A stretch of 5,525 bases of DNA from an uncultured Lachnospiraceae bacterium (lineage in GTDB: Bacteria; Bacillota_A; Clostridia; Lachnospirales; Lachnospiraceae): the NCBI GenBank assembly GCA_946613735.1, contig CAMOFS010000126.1, forward strand, positions 1-5,525, in the 5' to 3' direction. The notes under the pieces are model-generated. The model was not told the origin of the DNA and searched no databases. It saw only the letters and a list, made by a program, of their open reading frames with translations. The position numbers were made by a program, and so were the translations under genes. Of the stretch, positions 1 to 4,892 are shown piece after piece (position 1 is the stretch's first letter; each line of letters starts with the position of its first letter).

Positions 1-473
1 GCCGCCTCAAAGTTATACAAAAGAATAACCGGCATACCCATAAGATATATCCTCAGATATAAAATCGCCATGGGGAAAACTTCCTCCGGAACTCCCATCA
101 GCGTAAGAAGTGGACGGGATACGAGTATCCCCAAAAAGGCGACAAAAAAGCCTGACATAATGCTTATAATTATAGCAGTATGCACGGCCTTTTTAACGTC
201 CTTAAGCCTGCCCTGTCCGATATATCTGGCAATAGTGACATTTGCCCCAAGTGATATGCCAATAAAAAGGTTGATCATAAGTCCTATGACCGGTGCATTG
301 CAGCCCACGGCCGCCATGGCATTCTTGCTGGCATATCTGCCGACCACCATAACATCCATAGCATTAAACACCTGCTGCAATATTCCTGTTGCAGCAAGTG
401 GAATGGCAAATTTTAAAATCTTGTCAGCAATGGATCCGTTGATCATGTCCATGCCGGTATTAGTTTTACTCAT
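1..473 (-). CDS. MATE-family multidrug/organic cation efflux transporter, N-terminal part (C-terminus outside window)
   Basis: This is the first 157 residues of an integral membrane transporter of the MATE family, which exports organic cations and drugs using Na+ or H+ gradients. Visible family features are the first amphipathic/transmembrane helix with 'FAIPLAATGILQQVFNAMD' (about residues 22-40), 'VVGRY' (43-47) and 'AAVGCNAPV' (54-62). A second hydrophobic helix covers about 61-80, followed by 'ARYIGQG' (82-88), the usual cytoplasmic loop signature. Two more hydrophobic stretches lie at about 99-125 and 135-154. The family is usually around 440-460 residues, so about two thirds is missing. 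The ATG at 473 is chosen because GGGATGA-like purine-rich sequence lies just upstream and homology begins shortly after it. It starts 53 bases after the glycosyltransferase stop, so it is probably the distal gene of that operon. MATE proteins belong to the same superfamily as polysaccharide flippases, so a glycan-related substrate is possible, but nothing here shows it. Confidence 0.9.
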   Translation of the reverse strand, partial: MSKTNTGMDMINGSIADKILKFAIPLAATGILQQVFNAMDVMVVGRYASKNAMAAVGCNAPVIGLMINLFIGISLGANVTIARYIGQGRLKDVKKAVHTAIIISIMSGFFVAFLGILVSRPLLTLMGVPEEVFPMAILYLRIYLMGMPVILLYNFEA

Positions 474-526
474 GCGCTCATCCCTATTTCACCCGGAAGA
501 ATGTCCTCGCCCTCATTCTATGACAA

Positions 527-1600
527 TCATCTTCGGTCTGCAAGGATCATCTCCAGAAACTCTCTTATCTCGTCATATCGTCTTTCCATAGCATCATGAG
601 CCCGGGCCGGCACCCAGTTGCCATGATGGTGATGTATGGTGTATGTCAGCTCTGTCTCATATATAAGCCCTGTATCAAAGCTTTTGGCGCTTAATACCTC
701 AAAGGGATAGACCGTGATATCCTCCACAAACTGAAAGCCGCCATTCTTTTTTAATCCGTGTTTTTCTATTACCTGGGTATACCTCACCGGACAGGTAGAA
801 TTGTCCCAGGTGCCATCCTCTTTAAAATAGCTCCTGCTCTCATAGCTCTTGCAGATCTCGTCTATTATCCTGTTTCCCTTACAAGCCCCCATTCCCGAGC
901 CACACTCTATCCTGCCCGGCGACTCAAAACTCATATATGCATCATTATACAAAAGATCATCAATGGGTCGCCGCATCTCAACATCCAGATCCATATATAC
1001 GCCACCGTATCTGCGAAGCACATCCACCCTGGCATAATCCGATGCAAAAGCCCAGTTTTTATCCTCTATGGCCTGATCGAAAAAAAGACAGGACAGTGAT
1101 TTATAGCTATAAAGATCCCATATTTTGATCTCATAATCCGGGGCATACCTTTCCCAGGACTTAAGACACCTCTCATATTCTTCTGGCAGCTTATCCCCCG
1201 AGAACCAGAAGGTGTGGATCACCCTTGGGATAACCGGCCGACTATTCTTTTTGTACCCCACTGGCGGCTTATCTGCGGCAAGCATAAGCTTGTCCTCATA
1301 CAACGCTTCCAGGAAAATGGATGGAATAGCGATAATGTGTGCCAATCCGGGATCCTTTTTTAGCTGTGATATGAGCTCCCTGTATCCGGTGACCGCGACA
1401 AGTATCACCGCCCTCTCCACAGACAATATGGAAAGCTTGCCGCAGTCTTCTACGGTATCAGCAAAGCCTTTCACATTATCTATAAGACCGCTGACACGCA
1501 AAAAGGGCAGCGTCACATTTTTAAAATGCTTTCCACTACCCAAACAATAGATATCTTTGGTTTTCAGGTCTTCGAACAGCTCTGTGATCTTCTTGTCCAT
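527..1600 (-). CDS. GT32-like glycosyltransferase (DXD sugar-binding motif) with N-terminal Rossmann-like domain
   Basis: This 357-residue predicted cytoplasmic enzyme most likely transfers a sugar from a nucleotide sugar to a growing surface or capsular glycan. Residues about 124-330 match the Gly_transf_sug / OCH1-like (GT32) pattern. 'IPRVIHTFWFSG' (124-135) is the opening strand. 'SDYARVDVLRRYGGVYMDLD' (187-206) carries the DXD metal and nucleotide-sugar motif at D204-L205-D206, and 'HHHHGNW' (323-329) is the closing histidine/tryptophan motif. Residues 1-105 look like a separate Rossmann-like domain: strand 'IYCLGSGKH' with a glycine loop (17-25), 'GLIDNV' (38-43) and strand 'AVILVAV' (64-70). 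I associate such a domain with glycosyltransferases and sugar-modifying enzymes of Clostridia; its ligand is unknown. The start codon follows the receiver gene by 26 bases, with a modest GGACGGG ribosome site. There is no signal peptide or membrane helix. Donor and acceptor sugars cannot be read from the sequence. Confidence 0.88.
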   Translation of the reverse strand: MDKKITELFEDLKTKDIYCLGSGKHFKNVTLPFLRVSGLIDNVKGFADTVEDCGKLSILSVERAVILVAVTGYRELISQLKKDPGLAHIIAIPSIFLEALYEDKLMLAADKPPVGYKKNSRPVIPRVIHTFWFSGDKLPEEYERCLKSWERYAPDYEIKIWDLYSYKSLSCLFFDQAIEDKNWAFASDYARVDVLRRYGGVYMDLDVEMRRPIDDLLYNDAYMSFESPGRIECGSGMGACKGNRIIDEICKSYESRSYFKEDGTWDNSTCPVRYTQVIEKHGLKKNGGFQFVEDITVYPFEVLSAKSFDTGLIYETELTYTIHHHHGNWVPARAHDAMERRYDEIREFLEMILADRR

Positions 1601-1626
1601 ACCGCAAAACCCGTCCTGAAAATGCC

Positions 1627-2022
1627 CTATCTCATATACTTTGCCACCACCGCGTACACTCTTTCCTTATCTAAGGGCTTGTGCATAAGCTCGCATATAC
1701 CGGCTATCTCCGCCCTTACCACGTTAAAATACTTTTCATGTGCGGCAATAATGATTATCGGAACATCAAGGGTTCCGGGCAATGCATCTATGGCCCTTAT
1801 GTTGAGAGCTATGTCTACACCGCCCATCCCGGGCATTTTTACATCCAGGATCAAAAGGTCAAACCTTCCATGCTCATCCCGGAAGGTATCCATGACTTCG
1901 CTTCCGTCCATCACGGATATGACCTCCGCTCCCTTTTCCCGAAGCGTCGTTTCAAGCATCGTAACTATACTTTCATCGTTATCAGCAATAAGGATCCTCT
2001 TTCCTGAAAAATCATAATCCAT
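1627..2022 (-). CDS. Stand-alone response-regulator receiver domain (CheY-like size), with altered active-site residues
   Basis: A 131-residue single-domain receiver with no output domain, so it probably acts by protein contact, as CheY or Spo0F do. The fold is clear: 'RILIADNDES' (9-18) for strand 1, 'FDLLILDVKMPGMGG' (54-68) with the phosphoacceptor D60, 'VPIIIIAA' (87-94) for strand 4, and 'HKP' (114-116) with the conserved K115 and following proline. Two active-site positions depart from consensus. The second residue of the acidic pair is N15 (after D14), and the conserved Thr/Ser that senses phosphorylation is A93. The frame is open back to 2082, but that would overlap the chemoreceptor's 3' end. 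The ATG at 2022 is preferred because GAAGGGG lies upstream and the domain starts a few residues later. It follows the chemoreceptor stop by 40 bases and precedes the glycosyltransferase by 26, so it is probably co-transcribed. It may be the output partner of the chemoreceptor or a phosphate sink; the target is not evident. Confidence 0.92.
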   Translation of the reverse strand: MDYDFSGKRILIADNDESIVTMLETTLREKGAEVISVMDGSEVMDTFRDEHGRFDLLILDVKMPGMGGVDIALNIRAIDALPGTLDVPIIIIAAHEKYFNVVRAEIAGICELMHKPLDKERVYAVVAKYMR

Positions 2023-2033
2023 TTGATTAAAAG

Positions 2034-2040
2034 CCCCTTC
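2034..2040 (-). promoter_or_regulatory. Ribosome binding site of the receiver gene (decides start at 2022)
   Basis: GAAGGGG on the minus strand ends 11 bases before the ATG at 2022. The spacing is slightly long but acceptable. It supports this start over the longer in-frame reading that begins at 2082 inside the upstream gene. Confidence 0.6.
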
Positions 2041-2062
2041 TGTGGTCTTTGATCTTAATCTG

Positions 2063-3907
2063 TTACTCCGAATCGGATCCAATCTTGAACCGGCGTACTA
2101 TCTCATCCAGCGTATCCACCGCATTCTTGGTGTCCGAAACGCGCTGTGTGACATCATCGGTACCTGAAACGATACCTGAAGTCTTTTCTGCAATATTGGA
2201 AACCCCATTAGCGGAATCCCCAACAGTGTGCGTGATGTCGCTTATAGAATTTGCAATCTCATTGATAGAATTATCAAGGTTTTCCACCCCATTTTTGATG
2301 GTCTCCATACTGTCACCGAAGGCTCCCGCATCCTGCTGATACTGGATACTTACATCCTCGAACTTCTCATAATCTGTAAGGACATTTTTCGCAAGGAAGT
2401 CAGTGGTCTGCTCCAGGCAGTCTGCCATCTGTGAAACTGCCGCGTTAACCTCACCCACTATTTCGTTGATGTTGCCCACTGCCGAGGAGGTATCATTTGC
2501 CAGATTGCCAATCTCACTGGCTACAACAGCAAAACCCTTTCCTGCCTCGCCCGCACGTGCAGCCTCGATGGAAGCATTCAGCGCAAGAAGGGAGGTCTGA
2601 GATGAAATCTCCATAATAGTGTCTGTAAGGTCATTGATCTTGTTGACAACCTTACTGCTTTCAATGGCGCGGTCAGCCTGCTCCCTGACCTGATCGTACA
2701 TGTTACGTGTCTTTTCAGCAGCCGCTGATGTCTCATTTTTAAGGCCCTCTGCCTTTTTCTGGATGTCCACAGACATCTGTGTCCCCTCTGAAGCAAGCTC
2801 CCCGATCTTTCCGGCCTCTGACTGAACATCACCGATGTTCGCATTAATGGTGTCAGTAACCGCCGATGCCTCCTGCATGGAAGCCGCCAGCTCCTCCGTA
2901 GTGGCTGAGTTGTCCGAACACATGGAGTTAACATCTGAGGTTGTGCTACGCAGAGTCTCTACATTATCCGTAATGCGGTCGCCTGTCTCAGAGATCTCTC
3001 CGACTATATGTCTAAGGTTAGACCTCATTTGGCTAACCGCCTTTGCCATCATGCCGATCTCATCTTTACGCTTCCTGAGTGAAGCTCCCTTTTTGGTATG
3101 AGTAAAATCAAATCTGGCAGTATTGTCTATTATCTCACCCACATCTTGGAGAGGCTTAAGAAGCGCCTTAATGATGATGTAGAAAAATACCATGGCAAGT
3201 ACTATAACAGCAACCATAATGATGACCAGCTGTCTGGTAAGCTTGTTAACGGGTGCCATGATCTTGTTATAATCACCTGTAACTATGACCATGTTTCCGG
3301 CAGCTGTAAAAGCATACCCGGCAAACTTCAGATCCCCCTTATACTCGTATATCACGGCTCCCTGGCCGATCTGCTCCGGGGTCTCTCCGCCTTCAAGCCT
3401 GCTTACCAGGCCCTTTACTGCCGCATTTTCAACCTCAGCGCCTATCTTTTCAACGGTGGGATGCCACATCATTATGCCATCCGAGCTGACAAAGTATGCA
3501 TATGAACCTTCAACCCCCTCAAGTGAAACCACTGACAACGCCTGCTTGTAGGTGTCAGCCAGTGTCTGACGGTTGGCATCGGGATCCTCTGTGATGAGGT
3601 TATGCATATAGTGCTCCATATCTACAGAATTGACTCCGATCATCAGCTGACCGCTGGAGATCATCGCATCTGCTGTAGCCTGCATGCTGGCATCCACAGC
3701 CGACGCAGCCGTCTGTGCCACGTTCATGGTATATTTCTGATATACATCCTCTAGGGTATTTCTGGAACTGGATATCGCAAGTCCGCCTATAGAACCCACA
3801 GCCAAGCCCCCGCCTATAAGGATTGCTATGACGATCTTAAACGCCAAAGATGAGAAAAAACCCACCTGTTTAGAATCTTTTTCTTTTACCGCTTTGTTCT
3901 TTGCCAT
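2063..3907 (-). CDS. Methyl-accepting chemotaxis protein (transmembrane chemoreceptor with Cache-like periplasmic/extracellular sensor)
   Basis: A 614-residue chemoreceptor that should pass ligand signals to CheA/CheW arrays. Domains in order are: a lysine-rich cytoplasmic N-terminus (1-18); TM1 (about 23-45); an extracellular sensor (about 48-222) with Cache-like features such as '[16 protein letters not shown]' (135-150); TM2 (about 226-248); a HAMP linker starting at '[13 protein letters not shown]' (247-259); and a long coiled coil to the C-terminus. The signalling tip is '[18 protein letters not shown]' (437-454) followed by '[11 protein letters not shown]', the hallmark of the family. 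A segment with '[16 protein letters not shown]' (508-523) sits in the returning helix. There is no NWETF-like CheR tether at the C-terminus. The ATG at 3907 is preferred over an in-frame TTG at 3922 because GGGGG lies 8 bases before it. The gene heads the leftward operon, followed at 40 bases by a receiver protein. The ligand is unknown. Confidence 0.96.
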   Translation of the reverse strand: MAKNKAVKEKDSKQVGFFSSLAFKIVIAILIGGGLAVGSIGGLAISSSRNTLEDVYQKYTMNVAQTAASAVDASMQATADAMISSGQLMIGVNSVDMEHYMHNLITEDPDANRQTLADTYKQALSVVSLEGVEGSYAYFVSSDGIMMWHPTVEKIGAEVENAAVKGLVSRLEGGETPEQIGQGAVIYEYKGDLKFAGYAFTAAGNMVIVTGDYNKIMAPVNKLTRQLVIIMVAVIVLAMVFFYIIIKALLKPLQDVGEIIDNTARFDFTHTKKGASLRKRKDEIGMMAKAVSQMRSNLRHIVGEISETGDRITDNVETLRSTTSDVNSMCSDNSATTEELAASMQEASAVTDTINANIGDVQSEAGKIGELASEGTQMSVDIQKKAEGLKNETSAAAEKTRNMYDQVREQADRAIESSKVVNKINDLTDTIMEISSQTSLLALNASIEAARAGEAGKGFAVVASEIGNLANDTSSAVGNINEIVGEVNAAVSQMADCLEQTTDFLAKNVLTDYEKFEDVSIQYQQDAGAFGDSMETIKNGVENLDNSINEIANSISDITHTVGDSANGVSNIAEKTSGIVSGTDDVTQRVSDTKNAVDTLDEIVRRFKIGSDSE

Positions 3908-3915
3908 TGAAAGTA

Positions 3916-3920
3916 CCCCC
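3916..3920 (-). promoter_or_regulatory. Ribosome binding site of the chemoreceptor gene (decides start at 3907)
   Basis: GGGGG on the minus strand is separated from the ATG at 3907 by the 8 bases TACTTTCA. An upstream in-frame TTG at 3922 would overlap this site and has no purine-rich sequence before it, so the ATG is the likelier start. Confidence 0.6.
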
Positions 3921-3934
3921 AAATAATAATATAT

Positions 3935-3958
3935 TAGTGCCGGTTACTGCCGACACTA
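3935..3958 (-). promoter_or_regulatory. 9-bp hairpin / inverted repeat at the predicted 5' end of the chemoreceptor mRNA
   Basis: Read on the minus strand, arm TAGTGTCGG (3958-3950), loop CAGTAA and arm CCGGCACTA (3943-3935) form a 9-bp stem with a single G-U wobble. The predicted transcription start lies 6-8 bases past the -10 box, around 3956-3957, so the hairpin would begin at or next to the transcript's first bases. It ends 14 bases before the GGGGG ribosome site, so it need not block translation. It could be a 5' stabilising stem or, as DNA, a dyad operator overlapping +1. It is not a terminator: the bases after it are AT-rich but lack a U run. Confidence 0.55.
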
Positions 3959-3963
3959 TATCA

Positions 3964-3992
3964 ATTATAATTTTACACATATATAATGTCAA
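3964..3992 (-). promoter_or_regulatory. Consensus sigma-A (sigma-70 type) promoter for the chemoreceptor operon
   Basis: On the minus strand TTGACA (3992-3987) and TATAAT (3969-3964) are both exact consensus hexamers with the optimal 17-base spacer. Transcription should start near 3957, giving a leader of about 50 bases before the chemoreceptor ATG. The leader holds the 3935-3958 hairpin. No sigma-D/FliA-like motif was seen in this region, so the operon is probably read by the housekeeping polymerase. Confidence 0.85.
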
Positions 3993-4005
3993 ACTGTAAT
4001 CTCCA

Positions 4006-4026
4006 CCAGATTTCCCAGATTTCCCA
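4006..4026. repeat. 9-bp tandem direct repeat upstream of the chemoreceptor promoter
   Basis: CCAGATTTC occurs twice head to tail (4006-4014 and 4015-4023), followed by CCA, the start of a third copy. It lies 14-34 bases upstream of the chemoreceptor -35 box, where activators often bind. A 9-bp period is a little short of one helical turn. It could be a regulator site or chance. Confidence 0.45.
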
Positions 4027-4047
4027 ATTAAATAATAGTCGAAAAAC

Positions 4048-4066
4048 TGTTGCAAAGTTGTTGCAA
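4048..4066 (+). repeat. Direct repeat TGTTGCAA, 11-bp period, overlapping the small-protein promoter
   Basis: TGTTGCAA occurs at 4048-4055 and 4059-4066 with a 3-base spacer, so the copies fall on the same face of the helix one turn apart. Each contains the palindrome TTGCAA. The first copy supplies the proposed -35 box and the second lies in the promoter spacer, as expected for an operator. The binding protein is unknown. Confidence 0.5.
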
Positions 4067-4078
4067 TGTCTATATTAT
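4050..4078 (+). promoter_or_regulatory. Probable sigma-A promoter for the 53-residue small protein
   Basis: TTGCAA (4050-4055) and TATTAT (4073-4078) are 17 bases apart and match consensus at 4 of 6 and 5 of 6 positions. A perfect TATAAT at 4076-4081 overlaps it but is 20 bases from the same -35 box, so the exact -10 is uncertain. AT-rich sequence at 4027-4046 lies upstream, in the position of an UP element. The start would fall near 4085-4088, giving a short leader of about 25 bases. Confidence 0.6.
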
Positions 4079-4097
4079 AATAGCAATCATTAATAAA

Positions 4098-4104
4098 AAG
4101 GAGG
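4098..4104 (+). promoter_or_regulatory. Near-ideal ribosome binding site of the small protein gene
   Basis: AAGGAGG lies 7 bases before the ATG at 4112. This is the strongest ribosome site in the window and the main evidence that the short reading frame is translated in this frame and on this strand. Confidence 0.85.
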
Positions 4105-4111
4105 CGCAGTT

Positions 4112-4273
4112 ATGGATCAGAATAATGGTGTACCCCAGAACAAGTCCCTTTATCAGGAGATGGAGGAACGCAAGAGAATGCAGGAACAGTTGGAACAGCA
4201 GAGACAGCAGGCCAATCCAGTTCCCCAGTTTGACGTAAACAAAACCCTCACCAATCCAATGCTCAATCAATAA
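4112..4273 (+). CDS. Unrecognised 53-residue glutamine/asparagine-rich small protein
   Basis: I do not recognise a family. The product has 11 glutamines and 7 asparagines (18 of 53 residues). A charged, probably helical or coiled-coil core at residues 11-33 includes 'EMEERKRMQEQLEQQRQQ'. It is flanked by a polar N-terminus and a proline/asparagine-containing tail ('ANPVPQF', 34-40; 'TNPMLNQ' at the end). It has no signal peptide, membrane helix, cysteine, histidine or tryptophan, so it is probably cytosolic. Although short, it has everything a gene needs: a plausible promoter, AAGGAGG at ideal spacing, an ATG start, a TAA stop and an intrinsic terminator 3 bases later. It is the only rightward gene here, divergent from the chemoreceptor and convergent with the lipoprotein gene. 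Its short leader and own terminator suggest a single-gene transcript. Function is unknown; a small binding partner or regulator is only a guess. Confidence 0.8.
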   Translation: MDQNNGVPQNKSLYQEMEERKRMQEQLEQQRQQANPVPQFDVNKTLTNPMLNQ

Positions 4274-4276
4274 TAA

Positions 4277-4307
4277 AAACGGCCGCCAATCCGCGGCCGT
4301 TTCTTTT
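4277..4307. terminator. Strong intrinsic terminator, probably bidirectional
   Basis: A perfect 10-bp stem pairs AAACGGCCGC (4277-4286) with GCGGCCGTTT (4293-4302) around a 6-base loop. Rightward it is followed by TTTCTTTT (4300-4307) and ends the small-protein transcript, beginning 3 bases after its stop. Leftward the same stem runs into TTTTTATTATT and sits 14 bases after the lipoprotein stop codon, so it can end that transcript too. Confidence 0.92.
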
Positions 4308-4316
4308 GATTCTTAA

Positions 4317-4880
4317 TCAGGGGGCATTGTAACCGGGCACCTTCGTTTCATCATATAGTGCTTCGGCAACAGCCTGCATATCAAGCGATGAATCATCCTG
4401 GGTGGTGGTGGACAGGGAGTATACCTCGCCCATCTCTGTATCATACCAGGTGCAAAGGAATGCTGCAGCCTCGCCATCTGAGCCACTTCTTATGGTCGCT
4501 TTCATGTTACCCATCCCCCAGTTTGCCAGCGTAACACTTTGGGGTTCGGACCAGTCATAGTACATTCCCGAAATATCCTCTCCCTCTGCGGCCCCATACT
4601 GTGCCCTTGCACAAAAATCATACATTCCAAGTGTAAAATCGAGCTCTATCAACGGATGATCGCCATTTTCCATCCTGCGCCAAACCACATTTTGAGCACC
4701 CTCAGGAGCTGTAAACAAAAACGGTACCTCCGCGAAGGCTTCCTCTTCTGTGGTATCTGTCCAGGGATTGGCCATCCCTACCATAGGTTCCTCCGACGTG
4801 CTCTCCTCGTCCTTTTTTCCACAGGAAGCCATGGAAATAACCATTACACCCACCAGTAACAATGCTATGATCCTTTTCAT
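4317..4880 (-). CDS. Predicted lipoprotein of unknown function
   Basis: A 187-residue predicted secreted protein anchored to the outer face of the membrane by lipidation. The N-terminus is a typical lipoprotein signal: 'MKR', a hydrophobic run (4-16) and a lipobox 'SMASC' with the modified cysteine at C20, followed by 'GKKDEE' and a flexible acidic linker (21-35). The mature part begins with 'MVGMANPWTDTTEEEA' (33-48), and 'APEGAQNVVWR' (58-68) and 'GMYYDW' (105-110) follow. This resembles small lipoproteins I associate with Lachnospiraceae, but I cannot name a function or a secure domain number. C90 and C143 remain after processing and could form a disulfide. GGAG lies 6 bases before the ATG. 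The gene starts 12 bases after the stop of the FAD-dependent dehydrogenase gene, so the two are probably co-transcribed and perhaps translationally coupled. The shared terminator at 4277-4307 follows it. Confidence 0.85.
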   Translation of the reverse strand: MKRIIALLLVGVMVISMASCGKKDEESTSEEPMVGMANPWTDTTEEEAFAEVPFLFTAPEGAQNVVWRRMENGDHPLIELDFTLGMYDFCARAQYGAAEGEDISGMYYDWSEPQSVTLANWGMGNMKATIRSGSDGEAAAFLCTWYDTEMGEVYSLSTTTQDDSSLDMQAVAEALYDETKVPGYNAP

Positions 4881-4886
4881 TTTCTA

Positions 4887-4890
4887 CTCC
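4887..4890 (-). promoter_or_regulatory. Ribosome binding site of the lipoprotein gene, just past the upstream stop codon
   Basis: GGAG on the minus strand lies 6 bases before the ATG at 4880 and only 2 bases after the TGA (4895-4893) of the upstream gene. A ribosome finishing that gene would cover this site, which makes translational coupling likely. Confidence 0.6.
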
Positions 4891-4892
4891 AA

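Noticed and set aside
498..519. Inverted repeat AGAATG / CATTCT between the glycosyltransferase and MATE genes
   Set aside because: It is only 6 bp, AT-rich, with a 10-base loop and no following U run. It is too weak to call a terminator or attenuator.
70..591. A 173-codon rightward open frame
   Set aside because: It lies antisense to the MATE gene and the end of the glycosyltransferase gene, whose protein motifs are clear. It has no ribosome site and its product resembles no family.
2023..2082. A 20-residue N-terminal extension of the receiver protein
   Set aside because: It would overlap the chemoreceptor 3' end, has no homology value for the receiver fold, and a suitable ATG with GAAGGGG upstream lies at 2022.
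3098..3505. A 135-codon rightward frame inside the chemoreceptor gene
   Set aside because: It is the antisense of the sensor, TM2 and HAMP coding sequence, with no ribosome site and no recognisable protein features.
3870..4055. A 61-codon leftward frame across the chemoreceptor start
   Set aside because: It runs through the consensus promoter, the +1 hairpin and the chemoreceptor ribosome site, lacks its own ribosome site, and reads out of frame into the chemoreceptor gene.
4076..4081. A perfect TATAAT as the -10 box of the small-protein promoter
   Set aside because: No good -35 hexamer stands 16-18 bases upstream; the TTGCAA is 20 bases away. The overlapping TATTAT at 4073-4078 gives the normal 17-base spacing, though a contribution from TATAAT cannot be excluded.
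4050..4238. A 62-codon rightward frame overlapping the small gene in another phase
   Set aside because: Its start lies inside the proposed promoter and it has no ribosome site. The AAGGAGG at 4098-4104 fits only the ATG at 4112.
4070..4270. A hydrophobic 66-codon leftward frame antisense to the small protein
   Set aside because: It has a TTG start with no ribosome site, directly after the terminator's leftward T tract. Its leucine-rich product is what the complement of Gln/Glu codons gives; the rightward frame has all the expression signals.
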